DNA of 64,000 bases. It comes from Parastagonospora avenae f. sp. tritici 18332-5 (taxonomy: Eukaryota > Ascomycota > Dothideomycetes > Pleosporales > Phaeosphaeriaceae). The number at the start of each line of letters is the position of its first letter. The stretch's first letter is position 1. The notes under the pieces were generated by a model that saw only the letters and a list, made by a program, of their open reading frames with translations, made no database searches and had not been told where the DNA came from. Below, piece by piece: positions 45,281 through 55,556 of the stretch. The stretch spans positions 1-64,000 of the forward strand of contig JAFJTR010000036.1 of the NCBI GenBank assembly GCA_022559985.1. Reading direction: 5' to 3'. Made by a program: the position numbers and the translations under genes.

Positions 45281-46640
45281 CTATGCCCCGTTTCGGTTTT
45301 CCACTACAATACGAAAGTCCTGCTCACATACCACACCTACACTGTCGATACGATCGACTAGGCTGGAGGTGCTTGTGTACTCTTCATCCGTGTTTCCCAG
45401 CGTTTTATGTCCTGGCCGGTCAGGGGAAACTCTGCCTCTCCGCCTGTCCTTCGGGTTTTTCGAGGAAATGGTAGTGGTGATCTTCGCAGCTCCCGAAGGA
45501 ACGAGTTTCAGCGTGTTATCTTCTGAAGCCTGGCGATCTACGCTTGCGGTGACTTTCGACAGCTCGGATGCTTGAATCTGAGGATATAGCATCCCACTGC
45601 CGCCTGCTCCAAGCAGCTGCTGAATTCTCGGGATGTTCGCTGTGATGATCGATAAGCTAGTGACAGCCCTTAGATTGTTTAGTCTTGTCTGCAACGAGAG
45701 CGTGGTGACATACTGGCTCAATACTGCAAATTCAACTAGGTCGCCTGAAGAACTTAGTAACAGCTAATGTTACCCAGTGCTTCGACCTACGAGTAGTGTC
45801 CTCGCTCGAGAATGCCATCACTGCAGCCCAGATCTGCCCTCCGGCGATGAGACAAACTCTGAGTCGTCAGCATATACCTTAAGCTGTGGCCATTACTCAC
45901 GTAGCCCGTGAACCGAACAAGGCCATCGCTGTAAGGCGTTTCTCTTTGTTTAGAGAGATAGATACCAATGTTGGGAATAACCAGGAGGCCAGTAGTAGGT
46001 CGATGATCAAGTTCAGAACGATACTGGCGATCAGTGGGCCGCTACTTCGACAACGTCTTGGAGGAACAGGCCTTTCGGCTATTCGCACACATGGAAAAGC
46101 CACAGCGAAACATGAAAGACCACTCCACACTCCCAGGAGAAGGCCTAGACTTGCCTTGACTTTACGAGGTTGCGGGACGACGCGGTCTATCAGGAACGCA
46201 ATTGACAGCTTCGCGAAAAGCATTACACAGATTTCCAATAGCTGGGCAGAAAGTACCGCCTGGTTGGTCAGAATTGCCAAAACAGCGAGCATGGATACGC
46301 ACTCTAGAGAACAGCACGACGTGCCGCTCGTCAAGGTCCACCATATGTTTTCCAAGTCCAGCATTGACTGCATATTGCCAGCTTACGACCGTACCAATAT
46401 ATACGAACTACACTACGTTAGTGTACAGAATCCTATAAGGCGCATAGCCTGGTCTCTTACCATACTAGCAAGTGCTGAATTGTCGTCTGCACCAAACTTC
46501 ACCTTGTGAATGAGAAGGCCTCTTACGAAGCGAGCTACTACAACGCCTGAGGTCATCACCGCCCAGGAGTAGAGGGATACCAGGACGAAGCCTCCGGGGG
46601 TGGAATGAGCATTTCGGAGGTTTGCTTGATAGCTTCCCAT
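45281..46640 (-). CDS. integral membrane protein, fungal rhodopsin/SAT4 domain
   Basis: Exons 46640-46461, 46407-46303, 46259-45901, 45858-45791 and 45744-45281 give 391 residues. Seven hydrophobic spans are visible (GFVLVSLYSWAVMTSGVVVA, LLEICVMLFAKLSIAFLI, SLGLLLGVWSGLSCFAVAF, LIASIVLNLIIDLLLASWLF and others) with the family landmarks WQYAVNAGLGKH and a late block NLRAVTSLSIITANIPRI followed by a hydrophilic Ser/Lys-rich tail. This matches the PTH11-related SAT4 family of fungal plasma-membrane proteins, some of which sense surfaces. No CFEM domain precedes it. A Met at 46670 is an alternative start. Confidence 0.82.
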
Positions 46641-47613
46641 GGTCGCGTAGAGAAGCCAACAGCTGAACAATGGGGAGGCTCGATATGTTCACGCTCGGTG
46701 ACAACACGAGGGTCTCTGCATCGGAGCATGGGTCCGGCAAGGTGATGATCATCTTCGAAAATAACGCCCGTGCGACATAGCTGTCTTCCTGGAGCTTCGC
46801 CGATCGGTCTCTCGAGGCGTTCTCATGCGTCAGCATGTCTCGTCTGACTTGCGCTTAGATGACTTTTCGCCGATGCGGCGTTACTACACGCCTAACATGA
46901 AAGGCTCCCAGCCTGAACATTGTGTGAGCCAGAATTTACGTTTGCGCTATTCTCTCCATGTCAGGAATGTGTCTTTGTCTTTGTCGCATGTGCATCAACT
47001 TTCGAAAACGTTATTTCGTTGGGTGCTCAGTTCACCCGCCGGCTTCAGGCAAGAGTCATCCAAGAAGAGGATGGTTTTGGACGCCTTGCAGTCGATTTGG
47101 CGAACACGGAGCGCGGACCTATCGTCTCCAACCCGCATCGCATCCTCGCGCGCCCAGCTTAGTAGCATGAGGGCAAGTTGCCGAGAATTATCGCGGGAAC
47201 CTGGCGTGCGGTCCGAAATTGATTGAGTATTTGCTGGGTCCGACGATAGCGCATCTGTTCTGTACTCGACATGGTCGGTTCGCGGGCCACGACGAATGCT
47301 GCGCTGTCCGCGCGTGCTATGAACGACATAGCCGTACAAATCAGTAGACTTTCGAGATGCATCAACCGTCGGAGGAAGCAGATCGGATGGAGACGCGCAT
47401 GCGTCCATATGCCGCAACACATGCATACTTAGCCACCTCTGGTATGCAGTCTCAGAGGCCGTCCACCAATCGTCTCTGCAGCTCGTATCACACTGTCTTA
47501 CGACGATCACCATTTCTTCCCCTTCCACGTTGCGCGGGGTCCCCGGTTTTCAGACTCTCTTCACCCAAAGATTCTTTTGTGGCACAGGACATTTACTAAG
47601 TGACCGCCCAATC
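46641..47613. other. divergent promoter region, no gene supported
   Basis: About 970 nt between two head-to-head genes. A minus-strand frame of 177 codons (46995-47528) has irregular composition and no family; I do not call it. Confidence 0.4.
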
Positions 47614-49393
47614 ATGGCTTTGGTTAGTGAGTACAAGACGACAGACCTGGACCTCGTAGAACATGGCTCGGGCAATGGCGACAACATTGGTGGTACTCCT
47701 ATGGAACTTCAATCTATTGGCGATCACCAACCAAATGGCCTTGATGTAAGTACTTCATTGTTGTTTCTTATCTCTCAGCTCTTCGGCTGACTGCCAATTC
47801 AGCGCTACATCAATTTAGCGGCCGTCGTAAACTTCGGTGTCATTATACTTGCATCATGGGAGTCGTTTGCCGTTACATTCCAGTTCGCATTGATGCGTCC
47901 ATTTTCTACGGATCTCTACTGGCAGGTCTAGGAGCATGCGCAGTAGGCTTTTCACTAGCCGAGCTGGCTTCAATGTAAGTCCTCAACGTCCAAGTTTCTA
48001 CAACGATCTGACAATTGACAAGTGACCCGACTGTCGGGGCACAATATCGATGGTCAGCCAATTTTGCACCTTTTGCTCCACGATTCTGGGGGTTGTTGCA
48101 AGGTAAGCTCAAGCATCTTTGGGCGGGATGATGTTAACTGATGACTAGGATGGATTACTACTGCTGCCTGGTGCTTCGCATGCAGTGGTCCTCCTTCCAT
48201 TCTCGCAAATGTCATCACGTCTCTTGCGATCTTCAATTACGAAAACTATGTTCCCGAGCGGTGGCACACTAGCTTAATCATGATCGCGATCATGTTGGTG
48301 CCCTTCATATCTAACCTATGGTTCCGCAAGGTCCTGGATGCGTTCGAGATGATTGGTGGCATTCTTCACCTTTGTTTGTTTGTTGTGTTCATTGTTGTTC
48401 TCATCGTCTTTGGACCGCGCAATGATTCCGAATTTGTCTTCAAGACCTTGACCTACGAGACCTCTGGCTGGAACAGTCCTGGCGTATCCTGGGGACTAGG
48501 ACTGCTCAGTATGACGTTCTCTGTCACTGGCGCAGATAGCGTTTTGCACATGTGTAAGTTCAGCACAAGACATATCGACAGCGACTAATAAGCAGTGCAG
48601 GCGATGAAGTCAAAAAAGTTCGGACTCGGGTGCCTCGGAGCATCATAATGGCAGTCATTGTCAACTCAGCTCTACTTATTGTCTTTGCGACTATCCTGCT
48701 CTTTTACATGGGCCCCCTCGACGACATCATCGACACTCCTCTACCACTCCTCTGGGTCATCTACGGAATCACGGGTTCGAAGACAGCAGCTAATCTGCTC
48801 ATCTCGCTGCTTGCGATCCTCTTCTTTCTCGCATTATTCAACATCTTTGCTTCGGTGTCACGCCTCGTTTGGGTGTTCGCAAGAGATAACGGTTTGCCTT
48901 TTTCGAGCTTTTTCGCATATGTATGTAATAGTGGTGACTCTCTGGCTTTGCTAACATCCGGGAATAGGTACATCCTAGACTTCGTCTACCTGTAAACGCC
49001 TTGCTCCTTGTTGGAACAATCGTCACCTGTTTGTCGCTCATCTACATCGCCAGCGCAACGGCCTTCAATGCGCTCATCTCACTACAAGCCATCGCTCTAC
49101 ACATATCTTACTTCTTCCCGATTCTGTTCATTCTACTACGAAAGCTGCGCGGACCGACTCCACCTTACGGGCCATTCAAGATAGGCCCTACTGGAGTGCC
49201 TGTCAACATTTTTGCGCTCTGCTACATTGTGTATGTTGTTCTGTGGATGCCATTCCCTCAAATATTGCCCGTCACCAAGGACAACATGAATTATGCTGGC
49301 CCGATCTTTTGCGCTGTGGTCTTGGGTGCTTTAGGGCATTGGTTCATTCGGGCAAGGAAGACCTTCCGATTGCCGATCACTCAGTATGAGTAA
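47614..49393 (+). pseudogene. amino-acid/GABA permease (APC family), one frame break
   Basis: Exons 47614-47745, 47803-47974, 48023-48112, 48149-48553, 48601-48920 and 48968-49393 cover a permease of about 520 residues with twelve spans, like the fungal Uga4 GABA permease branch (DPTVGAQYRWSANFAP, SGPPSILANVI, DEVKKVRTRVPRSIIMAV, HPRLRLPVNALLLVGT). In exon 2 the frame shifts at about 47895: WESFAVTFQFALM is followed by SIFYGSLLAGLGACAVGFSL in another frame, and the conserved NGGP motif that belongs between them is missing, consistent with a deletion of about 13 nt. All other junctions are in phase. It is either a recent pseudogene or a sequence error. Confidence 0.8.
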
Positions 49394-49927
49394 TCAGAAG
49401 AGGGATGATATTATGGCAGAATGAGCTACGATTTAACTAGTTACCGTCTCGTTCCAGAGATGACAAGAAGCAAGGTGTATCGAGCGCATAGCACAAATCG
49501 AAAAATTTATGGCCTCGTATGGGCCCACTGCTGACTGCGTCAACGCCACTTGCGGAGTCCCTTCAACCCTTTCCCTATCCTTGTTAACCACGTTCACTCC
49601 CAATCAGCTCGAAGACGAGCACACTGGAAGTGAGCTTCTAAAAGCAGAAAATCAGCAGGGCTTTGCAAGCGCTTGGCCAACTTATTGCCCAAATCAGCAA
49701 ACCGCTGCCGCACAGCCTCGCGCAATAGCATCTTTTGATTGGCTGTCGAATTCGAAATAGACCGAAGAAGTACCGATGGCGTTCCCTGCTCGATTATTGC
49801 CGATGTGGGACATCGCTTCATGACCCTGTTTATAATTCCTGGGTCCCTTGTGCGCATTTATCCCGTTGGGCATCATATCTGCAGCACATCATCACAGCAC
49901 CACGAAACTTATGTGGCGATTGTCGCC
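49394..49927. other. intergenic, promoter of LURP-one gene
   Basis: About 530 nt with no supported gene. A short + strand frame at 49509-49760 (MASYGPTADCVNATCG) has no recognisable family. Confidence 0.4.
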
Positions 49928-50580
49928 ATGGCTCAAACTCTGCAACCCCTCCCGCAACCAGGTCTTTGCGTATATCCTGGATTTACCGCAACGAAACCAG
50001 AGACTTTCGTTGCCAAATGTCGCAATGCATGGTCGGACCGCGCTTCGTATCTCATCTCATATTCGTCTCCGGTCGGAAAGCCCCTAAATCCTTTCATTGA
50101 GATTGTGGAAGAAAAAAGGAATAACATCAGCTTCAAGACGATGAATGGCCAAGAAGTAATGCGCATTATTAAACAAGAACACACTTGGAGCGGGCCCGAG
50201 TACCACGGCATGCGAGGCGAAGGAAACGAAGTGTGGCACTTGCAACTGAAGGGCAGTTGGTCTACAGAATATCGTACGCCGTGCGCAGAATATTTTGTGA
50301 GTTGTGTGCTGATATATATGCAGAATTGCAATTGTACGGCGAGGCGGAAGCGAATCAACTTGTTGTGGAGAACAAAATTCTCAGCGCCGACAAAGGGGTG
50401 TTGTTAAACGGTCATCCTGCTTGCACTATGTCACGGCATGAGACGTGGAAACACTTGTATCGAAGGGACATCATCAATGTTGCGCCTGGTATGGACGTTC
50501 TGCTAGCGCTGGGTGTGGCTTGGATTAGGACCGACAAGCAGAAGCAAGATGAGAAAGCAGCTATTTCAGCAGCTGCCTGA
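49928..50580 (+). CDS. LURP-one-related (tubby-like fold) protein
   Basis: Exons 49928-50273 and 50324-50580 give 200 residues. The pattern of beta-strands fits the LURP-one-related family: NISFKTMNGQEVMRIIKQ, EVWHLQLKGSW, EANQLVVENKI and the hydrophobic C-terminal helix with NVAPGMDVLLALGVAWI. In plants members aid defence; in fungi their role is unknown. It may bind membranes or phosphoinositides, by analogy with tubby. The intron joins C|AA in phase. Confidence 0.82.
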
Positions 50581-50690
50581 GGACAGGGATTGACAACATA
50601 GCATCCAATTTATGTCAGCGTAGCGAAATGTGTCGAGTAGAGCACTGGCACATGCTTCTTTTGCATATATACCCCCAATAGGCCCCAGCA

Positions 50691-50857
50691 AAATTCATGT
50701 CCTCCTTCACCAAGGAAGAGAGTGAAGAGGTAGCATGGAAATATTCAAAAGCCTTTGCAAAACTAGATAGGATGTCTTAGAGTACTGAATATATCCAGGC
50801 TTCCTATAAACCTGTTAGTGTGCCCCTAAAAACTTTTAGATCACTTCGCGCATGTGC
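50691..50857 (+). repeat. dispersed repeat, copy C
   Basis: Starts at GGCCCCAGCAAAATTCATG and ends near CACTTCGCGCATGTGCAG, in the same orientation as copy B at 3205-3385. It lies just after the LURP-one gene and before the end of the CFEM gene. Confidence 0.75.
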
Positions 50858-50975
50858 AGACCGGACAGGAATTTCGCTACTGCCTAGTGCTTTGTCATAT
50901 TATCATTACTCGTTATCAAAGTGGTATACTGGTTTGTGCAATGGAATGTTTGTACAATGAGCTAACCAGCAGCTA

Positions 50976-52709
50976 TTATCGAAGATTTTCCCTACTCCAA
51001 GTCCGGCCAAACCCTTTAATGGCCTTCTTTCTGACATCATCATCAGAGAACGACCCGTCTGGTAGGAGGCCAATCCGAGTCATCGACGGTAGTGCTGTGA
51101 TCCTGCTGTCCCGGCTCGCCTCACTCTTCATTGACTGCCTCGCGATCCTAGGAGATTTAGGAACTCTCAGTAGCTCCATTTGCTCGTGTCTTGAATCTAA
51201 TCGCTTCTCGCTGAACGGTGGTCTTGTCACAGAAACTTTGGGTTCAGAGTAATTGCTCGAAGCAGAGTCCAGGCGATGGGAGTTCGAGCGCAGATACTGG
51301 TGATCAGCTGGCGCTAGAGAGTATTGCGACCAAAGGCTATCTATGTTTGTTCCTTTGCTGGAGCCATGACCACTGTCCTTGACGTCGTGCGAGAGGTTCA
51401 TCCACGAAGAAGGCTTCTTCCATTCGCGTTGTTGGCTTGGTTTTGAAGATGACTTGCTGCGGCTGCGGGTGCGGCTGCGACTGCGCGAAGAGTGTGTTAC
51501 GTGCGACAAGAACTCTCTGACGCGGACTGGTACGGCTTTCATAATGAGAATTCGAATGGACGGCATTGAAACGCACACAAACCCTGCAGCGAGCTCGAGT
51601 TCGGTCCAGATAGTTACTGGAACATAGTCCCAGGTGGGATCTAGGGAAATCCTGAAACTGAGCAGAGTCCGGAGGCGTATGATGGTAGCAACGCAGCCGA
51701 AGGTGCCGAATGCAAACATTAATCCAACGGCAATCTTGCGATAACGCTTCATCTGCAGGTTACGGATAAAGACCATTGGTAGTATCAAGAGGATAAGGTC
51801 TTGCAGGATGGCGGAACCCGAGTTGGCATAGGCGAGCGCTTGCACATCTAAGCACTTTGCTTTGACGTCGCGATTCCAGAAACCACTGATGGGAGTGCAA
51901 GAGAAGATTGTCAAGAAAAATATGACCAGACTGTTGACGATGATGTAGGCGAGGATGATATAGGCAGCCAATCGAAATTGTCGGGTCGTGAAGATTTCGA
52001 GGTAGAAGAAAACCAAGGACACTTTGATCATTGCAAGGACGAGCACATAGAAGGATTGTGCTACCCAGACTGTAGGCGTTAGTAACTTCGCATAATGATC
52101 TACCACAAAGACCTACAGAAGCGCAAGATTCGCAATAATTCCCCATCTTCGAGATTCCATAGGTGCTTCCCAAAGCCAATCTTGGTCATTTCCAAGACAC
52201 AACCAACAGGCAGCGCGAGAAGCAACAGAGCTGCTACAACAAGCCAGTCATCCATGGAAAGATGTTTCGACACGATCTTTCCAGCAATCCTAAGCGCGAC
52301 GAGCAAGATCGCCAGAGGATATATGATGCCCGTGTACATGAACATCTCCGTTCGCTTCGATGCTTGAGAAAAACCGCAAAGGTCAGACTGTACTTTAACA
52401 GATCCGAGAGTGTCCGACATGGTGCAGTTCGCTAGCATACAGGCCGACAGTGTGAGTTTGAGTTCATCATTATGGCATACGCAGTCGACATCGGTCAAAC
52501 TGCACCCACTCGCGGGGACAGTCTGGATCATGCATTTGATCTTTCTGGGTGTCAGTAGCGATTTTGCTTAAGTTGCACTCCAGACTTACACCACATGCTG
52601 GAATGTCTGAAAGACCTAGGGCCCTCAACTCGAGATCGGAGTCAACGAACGCGGCATTGCATGATCCCAGGATGAATAGAAGGCAAGTGATGAGCGCCCA
52701 AAGCTTCAT
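50976..52709 (-). CDS. CFEM-domain seven-span membrane protein (PTH11-like)
   Basis: Exons 52709-52590, 52540-52117 and 52069-50976 give 545 residues. A signal peptide (MKLWALITCLLFILGSCNAA) is followed by a CFEM domain with eight Cys (PACG, KCM, SGC, DCVC, SACM, ANC, DLC), then seven spans of the SAT4/rhodopsin-like fold (MYTGIIYPLAILLVALRIAG, DDWLVVAALLLL, CVLEMTKIGFGKHLW). The cytoplasmic tail is about 200 residues with an Arg-Ser repeat (SRSRTRSRSKSSSK). This is the layout of PTH11-class receptors involved in host-surface sensing in plant pathogens. Junctions G|IKCMIQ and F|FWVAQ are in phase. Confidence 0.9.
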
Positions 52710-54289
52710 GAAGGCGGTGGGAGTTCTTGGAGTTTGGTTGTGTCGGGCATGACATCGAGCATGCTCGGTGCGTCCATGGACAACTAAAAGGCCGCCTGTT
52801 GTACTATAGGTGCCGGTAATGGCGTTCCAAATGCCCAAACTTTGTTGTGGCGTTGCTGCAATCTAGTCTTTAGCCGCGTGTCAGACCATCCTAGTGTCGC
52901 TCTTATTCGGCCAATAAACCGCTTCGCTTCGCTTCTCCAGGATACGACGAACGGGTGCCACTCGGAGATTCGCGTGCGGAGGTAGTTCTAGCCACCTAGG
53001 TGTATCAGGTCTTTGTGGAAGCACGCGGACATTGCCTCCGTCCATCTGCAGGGAAGGTATACCGCCGAACTATTGCACCGCTGTACATATCTAGTGATGC
53101 GAGGCCGGCATGGATCTTCATCTAGGTAGCTGCATGAACTGCAAGGCTGATCTCCGACTTCGAATGGCTAGTAAATGTCTTTCTCGAGATATGTGATCTG
53201 GTGAACATGTGGTGATCAAGAAAGCCAAGGTGGAGAGCGACGCATCCTTGAGCAGATCCACGTTGCCGTATATGTTAGCTGCATATCTACGCACTTCGAC
53301 GCTTGTGAAACGTGGTGATCGTCAGAATGGATGCCGTTGCTTTTGGCGATCGCTGCTAGCTCCTCGTAACAGCTTCATTGTGAATAATAGGCGGTATAGC
53401 ATAATGTTCATAGTTGACTGTGAATTGTTCTTCAAATCCGAGCATCTTGCCACTATATGACCGAAGTCAACGGTGCGGCTTGAAACAAGCTTCTTCTGGC
53501 CAGAAACGTCATACTTGATGATGTACCTGGCGCCGCTACATGGATCGGCAAAGAGGGGCCAGGCACTCGCATGTGGCGTTCGACCGTTCATAGGTGCGGT
53601 CAGCTGTTGATTCACAATTTGCTCCCATGGTGCCTTTTAATCACGTCAGCTATTCGCAGCCAGATGGAGATGCAATCGTTTCGATGTGCCGAGGAGCAGA
53701 GAGGTGGCGCCTTTGAAAGGGGGCGATCCTGGTTTTGCTAATCCCAACTCGGACTGGCTAATACTCGTACCACCGAATGTCCATGAACGTCGCCGAAAGC
53801 TTCTTCAGTATCGCCGGCACTTGAAGCGGGATATGTTGATCGTTGCAATTATGTACAAACCATAATCCTTAGGCGGGGTACGTCTGGAATGAAACCGCTA
53901 CATGGCGCGCTGTATGTTTCGTCGACTGTGAGTATCGCCTGCGTTGACCGTTATCGGAAAATTCCAACCGAACAGGACGCCCCAAGATCTTCTCCATCCA
54001 GCACACACCATTATTTTACTCCGCGACCTCACAACCTCGCTTCCATTTGTTCTTCGCCTCTGTAGTCCAACTAGTCATTGTCTTGTGATAACAAATCTAG
54101 CACTGCGTATCCGTGTCACATGCCGCGGCGAAGTCCACGGAACAGCCCGGAGTCAAGGTCTGGTTTTGCTAGTAAGGCTCAAGTGAAGATCTTTGGTTGT
54201 TGATGTAGTAGGAGAAGCAATCTTTACCCATGCTCCATATGATCGTTGCTTCTACGCATCGGAACTATCGCCTCTTGTACAACTAATTT
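52710..54289. other. intergenic, nothing recognised
   Basis: About 1.6 kb. A short GCTTC tandem (about 52921-52937) and scattered short frames only. Confidence 0.4.
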
Positions 54290-55556
54290 CTATCCAGGTA
54301 GCGTCAACCCCAAGCATCCTTCGGGCCCTTTCATATCTTTGTTCTGCCTGTTCCTCCCATTCGTACTGACTCCACATTTCACCATTGGTTGATACGTCGC
54401 CACATGCGGTTCTAGTATCTCTGGCCACGTAGTAGATGACTGTGGCCCGACGCCCGGTTCGACACTCAGGAAATATTCGCCCCATAGAGGCCCTGCAGAC
54501 CAATACGTCCATCCAATGAAGACGCCGCTGTCTTCCAAGTGCGTTATCGTATTGTTAAGAGTTTCGAAGCACGTTGAATTCGCCCCTGCCCCAAATTCTG
54601 ACAGGAAGGCAGTGTAGTTGTTCTCTTGGAGCCAGGCAGTGACAGGAAGGAGGTTCGTAGGAGCTGCGAGTGTACATTCCTCATGTGTGCCGCTGGTATC
54701 GTTATCGAAGTAGAGGTGCATGTCGAAGGCAAAGTTGTCGAGCGGGTCGGCAATGGCTGCTAGGACTTCCGAGTTGGGTTGACAGTCTAACGAAGCATCA
54801 CCACATGTCGAATTGAGCCAGCGATGTGCGCCTGTGAATCCGTTACCGGGCACGAGGATCAATTGCTGTGCACCTGTCTGACGTATCGCATTGATTATAG
54901 CCTGGTTATTCTTGAGGACGAGCGATGTAGGCATGTCGTGCGGCTCGTTCATAATCCCAAAGATTACGTTCGGGTTAGCCAGGAAGCGAGTCGAGAGCTC
55001 CGTCCAGAACGCGGCAAGGTTTTCAGTAGTGGCAGCTTTGGTGTCAGATGCATTGCCGATGACACTGCCTGAGAATGGCTGCATGGCGGGGTTATTGTAG
55101 CGCATGTAGTTGTGCGCATCGAGGATGACATAGCCACCTTGTGAAGTCATATGACCAACAGCTGCGGTGAGCTCTTCGAAGTAGGTCTCGTTGAAGGTCT
55201 TTCCTAAACCAGTCTCTAGAGGACAGATGCGCTCCTATGGAAAGTCAGTTACTGCAAACGCTGGTTTGTTTGTGTTCACGCGACTGACCAGAAGGAAAGG
55301 TAGGCGAATCGTGTTTATACCAGCATCAAGGAAGAAGTCAATGGCAGTCTCCTCGATGAACTGATAATCAGTGCCGAATGTCCCCGGTAAGTTTGACTGC
55401 GCAAATTCGCCGCCAGCCGTTGAATGTTAGAAAAGGTCGTGACAACTCGAAACTGTACATACCTGAATTAACACCTGCGTAGATTATTTCCGCTGCCACC
55501 TGTCCCACTGCGAGCGCAACAACAGCGCCCACACTCAATATGCTTCTCGCGAGCAT
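54290..55556 (-). CDS. GH5 endoglucanase-type glycoside hydrolase
   Basis: Exons about 55556-55463, 55410-55289 and 55234-54290 give about 386 residues. Signal peptide MLARSILSVGAVVALAVGQV; then GVNSGGEFAQSNLPGTFG, the family opening; INTIRLPF; VILDAHNYMRY; acid/base Glu in IFGIMNEPHD; DMHLYFDND; nucleophile Glu in FLSEFGAG; and IGWTYWSAGPLWG. No carbohydrate-binding module. This looks like GH5 subfamily 5 cellulase. The first intron starts with a good GTATGT and has branch CTAAC, but the frame requires its end at ...CTGGCG, a non-AG acceptor; the nearest AG (GCGCAG) puts exon 2 out of frame. The gene may be mis-spliced or carry an indel. Intron 2 uses the rarer donor GTCAGT. Confidence 0.85.

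Noticed and set aside
46995..47528. 177-codon minus-strand frame
   Set aside because: Lies in a divergent promoter region, irregular composition, no domain and no supporting splice sites.
47881..47900. Tiny intron to restore the permease frame
   Set aside because: Any intron there would be under 25 nt and would remove residues that match the family.
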